Shown: positions 36,962 to 46,110, counted from the first letter of the stretch. The stretch: 64,000 bases of DNA from Desulfatitalea tepidiphila (GCF_001293685.1 NZ_BCAG01000003.1:558001-622000); one strand, 5' to 3'. Notes: generated by a model from the sequence alone, not told the origin. Numbers and translations are program-made.

Positions 36962-37462
36962 ATGATAAAAACCTGTTCCGAATGCCCACGAAGTGCTTCC
37001 TGTACGGAGCTTTGCGATGCCATAAAAAAAATGTTGGATCCTGAAATTAAGTCAACAAAAAATGATGACCGAATGACGTTTTTGGATCCAGGGGAAATTG
37101 AAAAAAACATCAAGATCGATGTAGGACGAAAATTTGAAGATATCGAAGATCTTAACGTGGAGTATTTGCAGACTCAGGTTGGTCCCCGATCGATGGGTCC
37201 GTCGCCGGATGAACTACGAATAATTAGAAAATATGTTGATGATGTGCTACGATCCGACCAGAAAAAATTAAAGGGTCGCTTCCTTTCCTTTCTTCGGTGC
37301 AATAGTATGGTAGATATTGCTACCAGGGCTAATGTTAAAAAACAGGCGATTTATAAGCAATTTTATAACATTGTAAAAAGAATTCACTACAGAATGTCAG
37401 CTGGAAAAAGGCACTTAAAAACAACGATTACTCCCTATCAATTCAAATTGAAATTGTCTTAA
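36962..37462 (+). CDS. Cys-cluster / helix-turn-helix regulator of the element
   Basis: 166 residues from ATG 36962 (GGGTGG upstream). Starts MIKTCSECPRSASCTELC, a C-x2-C-x5-C-x3-C cluster suited to metal binding. Residues about 110-145 (FLRCNSMVDIATRANVKKQAIYKQFYNIVKRI) resemble a sigma-70 region 4 helix-turn-helix. Probably a transcriptional regulator of the integrated element; the family is known mainly from Desulfobacterota mobile DNA by my recollection. It is followed 5 nt later by an orphan gene, likely cotranscribed. Confidence 0.65.
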   Translation: MIKTCSECPRSASCTELCDAIKKMLDPEIKSTKNDDRMTFLDPGEIEKNIKIDVGRKFEDIEDLNVEYLQTQVGPRSMGPSPDELRIIRKYVDDVLRSDQKKLKGRFLSFLRCNSMVDIATRANVKKQAIYKQFYNIVKRIHYRMSAGKRHLKTTITPYQFKLKLS

Positions 37463-37467
37463 ACAAT

Positions 37468-38379
37468 ATGAGAGTTGGCGATATGGATCAATATGGAGAA
37501 CTATTAGAAATTGTTTTCTGGCATCAATTAAATAAGCAATTCAATGCACTTATAAAGAATGGCTATGGTATTGATGATGAATCAAGAGTTATTTTTAAAA
37601 ATTTCATTTTAAATAATGAAGTATTTCGTAAAGTCACAGAAAAAGATCTAATTGATTCATTACCTTTATCTTTGATTACCGATTTAGCTGAAATTCAGAC
37701 ACTAACGCATGGCCTTTCAGAATGGACCGCGGCCATAAAAAAACTCAATGAAAAAATGGTCGCATTAGATCTCGATCAAGCATCCTACGAAGCCTTTGAA
37801 GTTGTAGAGAAGTTAGAAACAGAATATCAATTAACTAAAAGAACTGATGAGAAAGATGATCGTGAACTATTTACTGTTATCGATCAGTACGAAACTCTTT
37901 GTGAGAAAGTAGATAGAGATTTTTCTACTTTAATAGAAACATTATTTTATTTGAAATCTACTGCATTAAATAAAATCGGCACAATGTTTCAAATAAACCA
38001 ATCCGTCAGATACAGCAATGATATAATGATGGTTGATTTTGAGAAAGAATCAAACCGCAACTCAATTCTGGAAGTATATAAAAATGAATTTTGTAAACCC
38101 GCGAAAGATGCGATTGGACATTTGGTTTCTGCAACCTCAGTTTTCTCAGACAGCGAAATCGTCCAATTTTTTAATAACATTGAAAGCGATTCGGGGGCTA
38201 AACAATCTGTTCTTGACTTTGTAAATAATGAAAAAGCCGTATTTCATAACCTTAATAGAATGACCAGAAGATTTAACGCTGAGCTTTCAAAACGACTGAA
38301 CGACAACTTTAGCTATGACCTTCCCATTATTAATCTCAACAGTTTCTCATTTTTAGAATTCCCCTTCCCATCTGCCTAA
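37468..38379 (+). CDS. Orphan helical protein
   Basis: 303 residues (start could also be ATG 37483). Unrecognised. Acidic, very AT-rich coding sequence, predicted almost entirely helical with coiled-coil potential around 75-150 (IKKLNEKMVALDLDQASYE, VVEKLETEYQ). No signal peptide, membrane segment or Cys cluster. Directly follows the regulator gene. Nothing supports a function. Confidence 0.65.
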   Translation: MRVGDMDQYGELLEIVFWHQLNKQFNALIKNGYGIDDESRVIFKNFILNNEVFRKVTEKDLIDSLPLSLITDLAEIQTLTHGLSEWTAAIKKLNEKMVALDLDQASYEAFEVVEKLETEYQLTKRTDEKDDRELFTVIDQYETLCEKVDRDFSTLIETLFYLKSTALNKIGTMFQINQSVRYSNDIMMVDFEKESNRNSILEVYKNEFCKPAKDAIGHLVSATSVFSDSEIVQFFNNIESDSGAKQSVLDFVNNEKAVFHNLNRMTRRFNAELSKRLNDNFSYDLPIINLNSFSFLEFPFPSA

Positions 38380-38681
38380 CGTCAGCTTTTTTTAGCGTAA
38401 ATTCACCATCCCACTTTTATTAAGTCCAATACCATACACATTGTCATCCCCTTCCCAACACCATCTAATCGCCAACAATCGGCCGTTTAAACCGTAAAAT
38501 TTAAATAACTAAATAAAACTATAGGTTACCCTTACTTTGAGTTGACTTTTTCCATTAACAGGATCTGTGAGGGCAGAATCACGGATCTGTCGGGCAACGG
38601 CAACAACTCAAAAAATTTGGCTGGGATGAATAGTGCATACGAAAGCCCAGCAGAAAATGACATTTAAATCAAGGAGGGGTA
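38380..38681. other. Intergenic region, no gene seen
   Basis: AT-rich. Just before the next ribosome site, GCTGGG (near 38623) and CCCAGC (near 38646) could form a leader stem. Otherwise nothing found. Confidence 0.3.
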
Positions 38682-39134
38682 ATGTCACGTATTATAAATG
38701 ATTTTATCGATTGTTCCATACAAGGTTGTGGGGTCGGTTGTTTCCAGAATAATCCATTGGCTATTTCATATTCAAGGACAGTAGGAGCAAACCAACTTCG
38801 GAAATACAGAAAGTATGGGATTGTTCCTGCCGCGTTCATTGCCTATCTGAAGGCGAGCAATGCCCTTCAACCTGACGCATGGCTTCCGGAGCGGAAAAGA
38901 ACGGTGCATGGTCTGCTGGATCTGCTCTGCCAAGGCCCGGAAAGGCATCCTGGTGAATTTTCTGAAGGAGAAGCACTGCGGGAGGCTTTGTTGGTCGAGA
39001 TGTTTCCGGAGCTGAAAAATGCGATGGGCTCATCCGAACGCATTTGGCAGACGTTTGAACGGGACGGTAGCTTGTTTGGGTTAAACGGGCGAGGCGGAAC
39101 AAGCAAGGCCCCTGATTATCTGGATGAAAAGTAA
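38682..39134 (+). CDS. Orphan protein of the element
   Basis: 150 residues with a strong AGGAGGGG ribosome site. N-terminus MSRIINDFIDCSIQGCGVGC has three cysteines within 11 residues; the middle is helical (GIVPAAFIAYLKASNALQ), the end charged. Composition is closer to the host than the preceding gene. Not recognised. It is followed by a strong terminator at 39175, so it is probably transcribed alone or as the end of the first rightward unit. Confidence 0.65.
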   Translation: MSRIINDFIDCSIQGCGVGCFQNNPLAISYSRTVGANQLRKYRKYGIVPAAFIAYLKASNALQPDAWLPERKRTVHGLLDLLCQGPERHPGEFSEGEALREALLVEMFPELKNAMGSSERIWQTFERDGSLFGLNGRGGTSKAPDYLDEK

Positions 39135-39174
39135 TTAGCATCAATAAGTAAAAGTTCGATACCCTATCCTATGT

Positions 39175-39204
39175 CCGGCCGGATTCTTTCCGAGCCGGTT
39201 TTTT
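39175..39204 (+). terminator. Intrinsic terminator
   Basis: CCGGCCGGA (39175-39183) pairs with TCCG-A-GCCGG (39189-39198), one bulged A, followed by TTTTTT (39199-39204). Confidence 0.8.
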
Positions 39205-39252
39205 ATGCCCCATCATTTATATAGCTGACGAAGTGGCCGACCGACCCCATTA

Positions 39253-39279
39253 GGGACAAATGGGACCGATGGGACAAAT
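39253..39279. repeat. Three tandem 9-mers (iteron-like)
   Basis: GGGACAAAT, GGGACCGAT, GGGACAAAT in direct tandem, 68 nt before the SF3 helicase gene and next to an AT-rich stretch. Could be an operator or a helicase/primase binding site. Confidence 0.55.
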
Positions 39280-39346
39280 TCATTAATAACTTTTTAATTT
39301 CAACCGGGGGCATGCCTTGTCCTTAATTTAAAACATGGAGGTGTAA

Positions 39347-40846
39347 ATGACAAAAAAGAAGAATTTGGAAGAAAGCTTGAGCCAGCAGGTGCAACTTTGT
39401 GCTGCGAAACAGGCAATCGATGAGACTGGTGTGGACCAGGTCCTGACAGACAATGGAAAGGACCCTCCTTCCCAGGATGCATTCGAAGATGAGGTGCCCA
39501 ATGACGGTCCTCAGCCAAAACCCTGCACCGATCTTGGCAACGCCGAGAGATTGGTTGAGAGGTTCGGTCGTGAGATGCACTACTGCCAGGAAACCAACCT
39601 CTGGTATGTGTACCGACGCGGTAGGTGGATTAAGGGCTCCAAAGGAACAATATTTCGGATGGCGTATAAGGTCGTTCGAAGTATTGCCGATGAAGCGAAA
39701 GATGACCATCTGACGGCCGATCAGGCGGCTGACCTGAAAATCCATGCGAAAAAATCGGCATCCAAGGGACGAATAAGGGCCATGCTCGACCTGACCAAAT
39801 GGTTTCCAGGTGTCTGCGTATCTGTTGGAGAAATGGACGCAGATCCGTGGCTATTGAATTGTTTAAACGGCACCCTTGATCTTCGGACTGGTCAGCTAAG
39901 AGCCCATGACTCAAATGATTTGATCACCAAGATGTTGCCCGTAAACTATGACAAAGATGCCACCTGTCCGGGTTGGCAGGCCACCATCGATCGGATCATG
40001 GGCGGTGATGAAGAAAAAATAGGCTTTTTGAAACGGGTCTTCGGATACGCATTGCCCGGGGTGACAAGCGAGCAATGCATGTTTGTTCTTTACGGTTCAG
40101 GTGCCAATGGGAAATCGACCATCTTGGAGATCTTTCGTGAGCTTTTGGCCGGCTATGCCATGCACACGACGACCGCATCTTTGTTGGGCTCCAACGGGTC
40201 ACCGATCAGAAACGATTTGGCCCGCCTCAATGGGTCGCGGTTCGTATCGGCAGTTGAGGTCGGCATGGGTAAAAAATTGGACGAGGCCCTGGTCAAACAA
40301 CTGACCGGTGGTGATCAGGTGACCGCCCGGTTCCTGTACAACGAATTTTTCGAGTACAAGCCCCAGTTCAAGCTGTTCATCGCTGCCAATCACAAGCCCG
40401 AAATCAAGGGCGTCGATCATGGCATTTGGCGCCGCATCCATCTCATACCGTTTGATGTGACGATACCACCGGAGGAGATTGACAGGGATCTGCCCAACAC
40501 ATTGCAGGCAGAGCTTGCCGGTATCCTGGCGTGGGCGGTGCAAGGATGTTTACAGTGGCAGGTGCAAGGGCTCAATGTGCCAGAGTCGATAAAAAATGCC
40601 ACGGCAAGGTATCGTGCAGAAATGGATGTCGTAGCCGAGTTCATAAATGACTGCTGCAGACTGACCGCTGATAACAAAACGGCCTTGGCGGCTCTGTATG
40701 ATGTGTACAAAAAGTGGGCGGATGATGCCTGTCAGGATGTTTTAGGCAAAAAGACTTTTGGCAACCTGATGCGTCAGAAGGGGTTTATTCAATCCAAAAG
40801 CGGGGGTGTTCGTTTCTGGAACGGCATTGAGCTTATCGAGCAGTAG
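39347..40846 (+). CDS. P4/D5-type SF3 helicase (phage/plasmid primase C-terminal family)
   Basis: 499 residues, AGGAGGTG-like ribosome site (GGAGGTG). Residues about 60-200 are the D5_N-type region (CLNGTLDLRTGQLRAHD), and about 220-400 the SF3 helicase: Walker A GSGANGKST (about 250-258), RFVSAVEVGMGKKLDEALVK (Walker B region), TGGDQVTARFLYNEFFEYKP, LFIAANHKPEIKGVDHGIWRR (motif C and Arg finger). A C-terminal winged domain follows. It lacks a primase domain, unlike the protein at 43,795. Expected replication helicase of the element. Confidence 0.87.
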   Translation: MTKKKNLEESLSQQVQLCAAKQAIDETGVDQVLTDNGKDPPSQDAFEDEVPNDGPQPKPCTDLGNAERLVERFGREMHYCQETNLWYVYRRGRWIKGSKGTIFRMAYKVVRSIADEAKDDHLTADQAADLKIHAKKSASKGRIRAMLDLTKWFPGVCVSVGEMDADPWLLNCLNGTLDLRTGQLRAHDSNDLITKMLPVNYDKDATCPGWQATIDRIMGGDEEKIGFLKRVFGYALPGVTSEQCMFVLYGSGANGKSTILEIFRELLAGYAMHTTTASLLGSNGSPIRNDLARLNGSRFVSAVEVGMGKKLDEALVKQLTGGDQVTARFLYNEFFEYKPQFKLFIAANHKPEIKGVDHGIWRRIHLIPFDVTIPPEEIDRDLPNTLQAELAGILAWAVQGCLQWQVQGLNVPESIKNATARYRAEMDVVAEFINDCCRLTADNKTALAALYDVYKKWADDACQDVLGKKTFGNLMRQKGFIQSKSGGVRFWNGIELIEQ

Positions 40847-40878
40847 CTTTCAGTTAAACCATTATATGCGGCAACGGC

Positions 40879-40902
40879 GGCTCCCATGCGGGGGCCATTT
40901 TT
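40879..40902 (+). terminator. Intrinsic terminator after the SF3 helicase gene
   Basis: GGCTCCC (40879-40885), loop ATGC, GGGGGCC (40890-40896), then ATTTTT. Confidence 0.7.
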
Positions 40903-40980
40903 ATTTACACGTTCTGCTTTCACGAAGGGGGTGGTTGCATTGAGGGTCTAAATGATCGCACGCGAAGAGAAAACTGGTCG

Positions 40981-41009
40981 GCCGATCCAATATCTGGGTC
41001 GGCTTTTTT
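40981..41009 (+). terminator. Second intrinsic terminator before the next gene
   Basis: GCCGATCC (40981-40988) and GGGTCGGC (40996-41003), one wobble pair, then TTTTTT. It lies only 29 nt before the next start codon, so it may work as an attenuator. Confidence 0.7.
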
Positions 41010-41038
41010 AATTGAAAACATTCAAAAAGGAAGATTTT

Positions 41039-42523
41039 ATGAAAAAAAATCAAATAGTAAAAGAAGAGAATCATGCAAAAGAGTTAGAGGGTGACTACAT
41101 CACCGATATGCCGGTGGTCAAAACAGAGGCCCCAAGTGAAGACCCGTTGAATCGTTTCATCGAATGGCCCATCATCAGGCCAGATGGCACAAGACAACCC
41201 TTTCAGTTCCGCACGGCCGGTCATTTGATATCCAGTGGTGTTCATCCGGAAAACATCCAGGCAGCTAGCCTGATACATACCATTATGGTTTCGGCGGCAT
41301 TGGAGCATCCCATCTCGGCAATGATTGTATCGGATGATCGTCAGGAGGTTGTTCGCGTGCTGGATCAGTGCAAGAAGCTGATCCCAAAGGACGCGACCAT
41401 CGAAATTCAGAATCTAAAACCCGAGCATCTCTATTGCAAGGGCGGTGATCTGTTGGATCGCAAATGCATCATTTGCCCCGATGTGGGAGGATTTAAAACG
41501 GTGCATCGGGATCTGGACTTGATTATTGGCCGTGGGCATTGTGCCCGACAGGAAATCGTCAAGGGCAGATTTGAGTCCTCGTTGGCCGAATACAAGGCGA
41601 GGATGAAGATATCTATCATTGGAATAGATAATGGGCGGACAGACAAGGGATTGTCCCATCCGTCGATTCTCAAGATCCCGATTCGCGCTGGGGGTATCGC
41701 TTTGGATCTGCCGAATTCTAACTTGGTCGAACAGTTCGGCCTGCTGCAGGCTCCGCCATTTAAGGTTCGCAAGTCATTGCAGCGGCTCAAGCCAAGAAAG
41801 GTCCTCATACCCTTTGCGGCCCAACTGACCCAGGTCATGAAAGAAAGTGGTTGTGACTATCTTCGTGAAAAGATGGACGTCTTACTCAATATGATTTCGA
41901 TATGCACCATTATCAATCAGCCGCCGCCGGTTCATCCAGCCGAGTTGGGGGCGATCATGTATGATACGGATGAAAGCGAGGTGCAGCGATGGCTCATTGA
42001 ATCTGGCCTTCAATCGCCGGGGCAGGACGCTATGGCTGAGCCGCTTGTTGCCACAAAAGTCGATTATCACATCAGCCGTTTGCTATTAGATGGAATGCTA
42101 CTGGTCGGGTCGACACGTTTTACTGACCGTCAGAAGATGATTTTCGATACGGTCAAAACCTTGAATATGGCCAAACTCAGCACCGCCTTGTTGAGCAAGG
42201 GCGATGATGTCGAAAAATTGTCCACGATTGCTCAAGGTTCAGGATATTGGGTCACACGAGAAAAGATATTCGAAAAGATAGGCAGATCCGATGCCAAATT
42301 TTCGTTATCGAGCATGAGCAACGATCTTATGGCTCTTGTGACGATGGGTATGCTGGAGCGTGCCAAGCCCCCCAAGAGCCGCTATTACGGCTACTATATC
42401 ACGACGCCAACGCTTGAAAATGCAATTGGGTTGCCGGCTCCTGAAACGATCCAGGATCCGATCTATGAGGGTAAAGAGGTGTTGGTGGTCAATCCACTAT
42501 CCGGTCAAGTCGAGAAGATTTAA
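41039..42523 (+). CDS. Replication-module protein of unknown function
   Basis: 494 residues from ATG 41039 (AAAGGAAG upstream). Residues about 50-250 look like a P-loop-ATPase-type alpha/beta core without a Walker A motif (HPISAMIVSDDRQEVVRVL, DRKCIICPDVGGFK, MKISIIGID). The C-terminal third resembles winged-helix units (VTREKIFEKIGRSDAKFSLSS) ending in a YYGYYITT strand. Position between an SF3 helicase and a PrimPol suggests a replication or regulation role, but no named family was recognised. Confidence 0.6.
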   Translation: MKKNQIVKEENHAKELEGDYITDMPVVKTEAPSEDPLNRFIEWPIIRPDGTRQPFQFRTAGHLISSGVHPENIQAASLIHTIMVSAALEHPISAMIVSDDRQEVVRVLDQCKKLIPKDATIEIQNLKPEHLYCKGGDLLDRKCIICPDVGGFKTVHRDLDLIIGRGHCARQEIVKGRFESSLAEYKARMKISIIGIDNGRTDKGLSHPSILKIPIRAGGIALDLPNSNLVEQFGLLQAPPFKVRKSLQRLKPRKVLIPFAAQLTQVMKESGCDYLREKMDVLLNMISICTIINQPPPVHPAELGAIMYDTDESEVQRWLIESGLQSPGQDAMAEPLVATKVDYHISRLLLDGMLLVGSTRFTDRQKMIFDTVKTLNMAKLSTALLSKGDDVEKLSTIAQGSGYWVTREKIFEKIGRSDAKFSLSSMSNDLMALVTMGMLERAKPPKSRYYGYYITTPTLENAIGLPAPETIQDPIYEGKEVLVVNPLSGQVEKI

Positions 42524-42529
42524 AAATTT

Positions 42530-42577
42530 AAACTTTTAAAAATTCGGCAGCTTGAGCGGATAAATTTTTAAAACTTG
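42530..42577. repeat. AT-rich inverted repeat
   Basis: Arms 42530-42545 and 42562-42577 share the core TTTTAAAAATT in inverted orientation with a 16-nt GC-richer loop. Directly after the stop codon of the preceding gene. Confidence 0.5.
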
Positions 42578-42604
42578 AAACCTTGCCATGATGGCAGAGC
42601 TAAG

Positions 42605-42640
42605 GAGCCAATCTTCGTTTAAGGGGATTGGCTCTTTTAA
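42605..42640 (+). terminator. Intrinsic terminator before the radical SAM gene
   Basis: GAGCCAATC (42605-42613) and GATTGGCTC (42626-42634), perfect 9-bp stem, then TTTTAATTTT. It lies 24 nt before the next ATG. Confidence 0.75.
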
Positions 42641-42663
42641 TTTTACTTTGAAAGGAAAAAAAA

Positions 42664-43458
42664 ATGATTAAAAAATCGATAAAATGTGAAGGTACGCAAG
42701 AGTGGTCAGTAAAGACTGTAAATTGCTGCACCGGTTGTTCCCATGATTGTCTGTATTGTTATGCCAAAGAGATGGCCGTTCGTCGAAAACAACTGACGGT
42801 GGGACAATGGCCGCTTGAACGAGTGCGGGAAAAGGACGTGTACAAGTCTCATAAGAAATATCCTGGCCAGGTCATGTTCCCATCTACACATGATATTACC
42901 GATAGTAACTTGGATGCTTGTGAAAACGTCATTTGGCGGCTTGTTCAAGCGGGCAATCAGATCTTGATCGTATCCAAACCTCATTTCAACTGCATTGAGC
43001 AACTGTGCGTTTTTCTTCGCTCCTACAGAGATCAGATCCTATTTCGCTTTTCCATCGGCGCCCGCGATAATCGCATTCTTTCATTTTGGGAGCCGAATGC
43101 CCCAAGCTATGATGTCCGCAAGCAGTGTTTGATCCACGCCTGCCAGGCCGGTTTTAGGACATCGGTAAGTGTCGAGCCCATGCTCGATTCTGCCAACATA
43201 GATGCGCTTGTAAGCGATTTGTTGCCATATGTGACCCATTCGATATGGATCGGTACGATGAACCACCTGGTCCGCTTAGAGAAGCATGCAGACCCTGTTA
43301 TGCTACAGGCCATCGATAACGTGCGTCAGGGGCAAACCGAAACCATCATCAAGGCAATTTATCGGCGCCACAAGGACAACCCGATGATCCGGTGGAAAAA
43401 AGAGATTAAAAAGATCGTGGGTATTCCAATTCCCAAGCAAAACGGGTTGGATATTTAA
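42664..43458 (+). CDS. Radical SAM protein on the mobile element
   Basis: 264 residues, AAAGGAAA ribosome site. CTGCSHDCLYCYAKEM near residues 22-37 contains the canonical CX3CX2C cluster motif; the preceding NCC adds further cysteines. MFPSTHDITDSN, ILIVSKPH, RFSIGARDN and VSVEPMLD follow the order seen in SPL-like and phage Gp37/Gp68-like radical SAM proteins. Expected 4Fe-4S/SAM enzyme; substrate unknown. It is flanked by terminators on both sides, so it is an independent transcription unit inside the replication module. Confidence 0.78.
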   Translation: MIKKSIKCEGTQEWSVKTVNCCTGCSHDCLYCYAKEMAVRRKQLTVGQWPLERVREKDVYKSHKKYPGQVMFPSTHDITDSNLDACENVIWRLVQAGNQILIVSKPHFNCIEQLCVFLRSYRDQILFRFSIGARDNRILSFWEPNAPSYDVRKQCLIHACQAGFRTSVSVEPMLDSANIDALVSDLLPYVTHSIWIGTMNHLVRLEKHADPVMLQAIDNVRQGQTETIIKAIYRRHKDNPMIRWKKEIKKIVGIPIPKQNGLDI

Positions 43459-43483
43459 GCAGAAAATTGCAGAAAAATATTGG

Positions 43484-43520
43484 TGGGGCGATCTCCAACA
43501 GGGGGTTGCCCCATTCTTTT
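43484..43520 (+). terminator. Intrinsic terminator after the radical SAM gene
   Basis: TGGGGCGA (43484-43491) with TTGCCCCA (43506-43513), then TTCTTTTT. Confidence 0.7.
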
Positions 43521-43627
43521 TGCACGGACGAGTTTGCAACTGAATACTTCATGCTTCATTCGCGGTAACAAATAAATACAAAAGCAATTATCATTGCTGT
43601 TCATTTCATTTATAGGAGGAGTTAACC

Positions 43628-43795
43628 ATGAGAACACGTCAGTATTCAAAATCCCTCAGCGTGGCGCTGCCACAAGAACACTTCGATCTGATTAAACGGA
43701 TTACAGACGAAAAACACATCAGCATGGCTGAATGGGTCAGAGATGCCGTGGCATCGGCGCTGAACAATATTAATCGAGAGGAGGATTATATGTAA
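43628..43795 (+). CDS. Ribbon-helix-helix protein
   Basis: 55 residues. MRTRQYSKSLSVALPQEHFD then LIKRITDEKHISMAEWVRDA fits the beta-alpha-alpha Arc/CopG fold. AGGAGG lies upstream, and the TAA overlaps the next ATG as TAATG. Likely a small repressor or copy-control protein for the primase-helicase gene it is coupled to. No toxin gene accompanies it, so an antitoxin role is less likely. Confidence 0.8.
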   Translation: MRTRQYSKSLSVALPQEHFDLIKRITDEKHISMAEWVRDAVASALNNINREEDYM

Positions 43796-46110
43796 TGAAT
43801 CCACAAAACATGATCACAGACAAAGAGCAATTCAAAAACACGGCAACACATTTTTTAAGCAGTTTGTTCGAAGCATCTATGCAGAACGATTGCGGTGAAA
43901 TCCAAATTGACGGGTTTTGCAACGGACCAAAATATCAATCCTACCACAACACTATACCTGACGCTGTAGATGCAGCCTATAGAGCATGTCAGCAGGGTCT
44001 TGATGTCTATTATGGTGTAAATCCACGGGTAGGGAAGGCAGGCAAAGAGGAAAATGTACACTACCTGTCGTCCTTTCATGCTGAGATCGACTATGGACAT
44101 GATGGCCATAAAAAGAAGCCGGAATACGATACGTATGATGAAGCGCTCACTGCAATAAAGGCATTTGAAATGCCAGCGTCACTTGTTATTCACAGCGGTG
44201 GCGGATTTCATTGCTATTGGATATTGGACTTTCCGGCAGAGGTTTTAAAAATAGGCTTAAATGACCTTAAGAACGTCAACAGGGCGATTTTAAGTAAAAT
44301 CCATGCTGATGGTGGGACGCACAATATTAACCGCATATTGCGCGTTCCTGGGACATTTAACTTCAAGATCCCTGGCAATCCCCGTCCTGTAATTATAATT
44401 GATGACTCGGGGCCGACCTATGATCTGAAAGCGTTCGAATCATTTATGGATTTTCAGCCCAGACCCAAAAATAATGCGATACCACAAGCCACCGTCTATG
44501 ATCCACCCTCTTCGGATTGGGATAAAAACATATCCTCACTACCGGTATCGGATAAAATCAAAAACCTGATCCTGCATGGTAAGGATGGATCCTATGCATC
44601 CCGAAGTGAGGCAGACCAGGCGGTTATTATTGCTTTGGTAAATAAGGGTTTTGACGCTGGCCAAATCAGGGTCATATTTGAAAACTATGCCATCGGTGCC
44701 AAATATCGGGAACACTCCTCGCCAGAGGCCTACCTGAAACACAGCATTGAAAAGGCCAAGGAGTTTTCCCATTTGACTGAAGAAGAGCGCCAGGATCCAC
44801 TATTCATATCAGGCGCCCTGCAAAAAGACGACAAGGGTAAATACACCCTTAAAATCGTCAACTTTCAAGAATTCATGTATAAAAAGCATATGCTCAAATT
44901 CCTTGAAAAAGAGCGGGCTTTTTTCAGATACAATGGCCAATGCTATGAACAGTGCAGCGATGACCGGTTGAATAATATCTGTCAGGCCGAATTGGGTAAG
45001 CACCGTGAACTGTTTACACCGGCATCGAAAGCGAACTTTATCCATTATGCCATCGGAAATGATCTGATCGACATCGAGACGGCATTTGAAGACCAGGTCC
45101 GTTACCTGACCATGCAAAACGGCTTGTATGACCTGTCCCGATACAAGTTAGTCCCGCATGATCCGGACATATTTACGACCAACCTGCTGCCCTATGATTA
45201 TGCCCCCAGCGCCCAATGTCCCAGGTGGCTCCAATACTTGAATGAAATTTTTATGGGTGATAAAGCGACAATCCTATTTGTCCAGGAGGCGGTCGGTTAT
45301 GCATTCCATAAGGCCATTCCCAAGGCGGTCATATTCTTTTTAATCGGTGATGGTGGCAATGGAAAATCGGTATTCATCGATGTGATTAGCTGTCTCTGCG
45401 GGAAGGACAATGTGGCTAACATCAGCTTGAATCGATTGAACGATGAAAAATACCTGCCTGAACTTTTCGGAAAAATGATCAACGTATCGGGGGAAACGCC
45501 CAATGCCAGGTGCATGAATACCGATCTGATCAAGTCCGTCGTCGCTGGTGATTGGGTGACAGGCCGGGAGGTGTATAAGAAACCATCGAAATTCAAACCC
45601 TATGCCAAGCACTATTTGGGAATGAACACGCTGCCTGAAATCGAAGACAATACCTATGGCATGTGGAGAAGAATTCATGTGATCGAATTTCCGAAAAAAT
45701 TTACCGAAAGTGAAATGGATGTGGAGTTGACCGGAAAGCTGATGAATGAACTGTCCGGGATATTTAACTGGGCGCTTGAAGGGTACAGACGGTTAAGGGA
45801 TCATGATTTTATATTCGCTGTCAGTGATTCCATGAGAAAATCGAAAAGTCAGTACAAGCAAAAAAACAACAGCGTTTGTGAGTTTATCGAATCCCATTGT
45901 GACATCATTTTTTCGGATGACAGTTCAGCTCCACTAAAAGAGGTCTATAAGCTTTACCAGGAATTTTGTGAATCCGCTGGCATTAAACGGATATCATCGA
46001 AAATTGATTTTCGTAAGACGCTTGAGTCCGAGGGATTCTTGATTGAAAATTCGAGTAAACACGCCAATCAACTTCGGATATTTGCACCTGACAATGAAAT
46101 CGTGAATTAA
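43795..46110 (+). CDS. PrimPol-like primase fused to SF3 helicase
   Basis: 771 residues. The N-terminal archaeo-eukaryotic primase domain (about 50-225) has FHAEIDYG with acidic metal residues near 97-99, IHSGGGFHCYWIL near 131-143 and INRILRVPGTFNFK near 180. A PriCT-like segment (NKGFDAGQIRVIFENYA) follows near 285, then D5_N-like LTMQNGLYDLSRYKLVPHD (about 440), and the SF3 helicase with Walker A GDGGNGKSV (about 517), PKAV strand and GMWRRIHVIEF near 622. Probably the replication initiator of the element; coupled to the upstream ribbon-helix-helix gene. Confidence 0.87.
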   Translation: MNPQNMITDKEQFKNTATHFLSSLFEASMQNDCGEIQIDGFCNGPKYQSYHNTIPDAVDAAYRACQQGLDVYYGVNPRVGKAGKEENVHYLSSFHAEIDYGHDGHKKKPEYDTYDEALTAIKAFEMPASLVIHSGGGFHCYWILDFPAEVLKIGLNDLKNVNRAILSKIHADGGTHNINRILRVPGTFNFKIPGNPRPVIIIDDSGPTYDLKAFESFMDFQPRPKNNAIPQATVYDPPSSDWDKNISSLPVSDKIKNLILHGKDGSYASRSEADQAVIIALVNKGFDAGQIRVIFENYAIGAKYREHSSPEAYLKHSIEKAKEFSHLTEEERQDPLFISGALQKDDKGKYTLKIVNFQEFMYKKHMLKFLEKERAFFRYNGQCYEQCSDDRLNNICQAELGKHRELFTPASKANFIHYAIGNDLIDIETAFEDQVRYLTMQNGLYDLSRYKLVPHDPDIFTTNLLPYDYAPSAQCPRWLQYLNEIFMGDKATILFVQEAVGYAFHKAIPKAVIFFLIGDGGNGKSVFIDVISCLCGKDNVANISLNRLNDEKYLPELFGKMINVSGETPNARCMNTDLIKSVVAGDWVTGREVYKKPSKFKPYAKHYLGMNTLPEIEDNTYGMWRRIHVIEFPKKFTESEMDVELTGKLMNELSGIFNWALEGYRRLRDHDFIFAVSDSMRKSKSQYKQKNNSVCEFIESHCDIIFSDDSSAPLKEVYKLYQEFCESAGIKRISSKIDFRKTLESEGFLIENSSKHANQLRIFAPDNEIVN

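Noticed and set aside
39253-39279. CRISPR-like array
   Set aside because: Units are 9 bp in direct tandem without spacers; no cas genes in the window.
43628-43795. Ribbon-helix-helix gene as the antitoxin of a toxin-antitoxin pair
   Set aside because: The coupled downstream gene is a 771-residue primase-helicase and no small toxin gene adjoins it.
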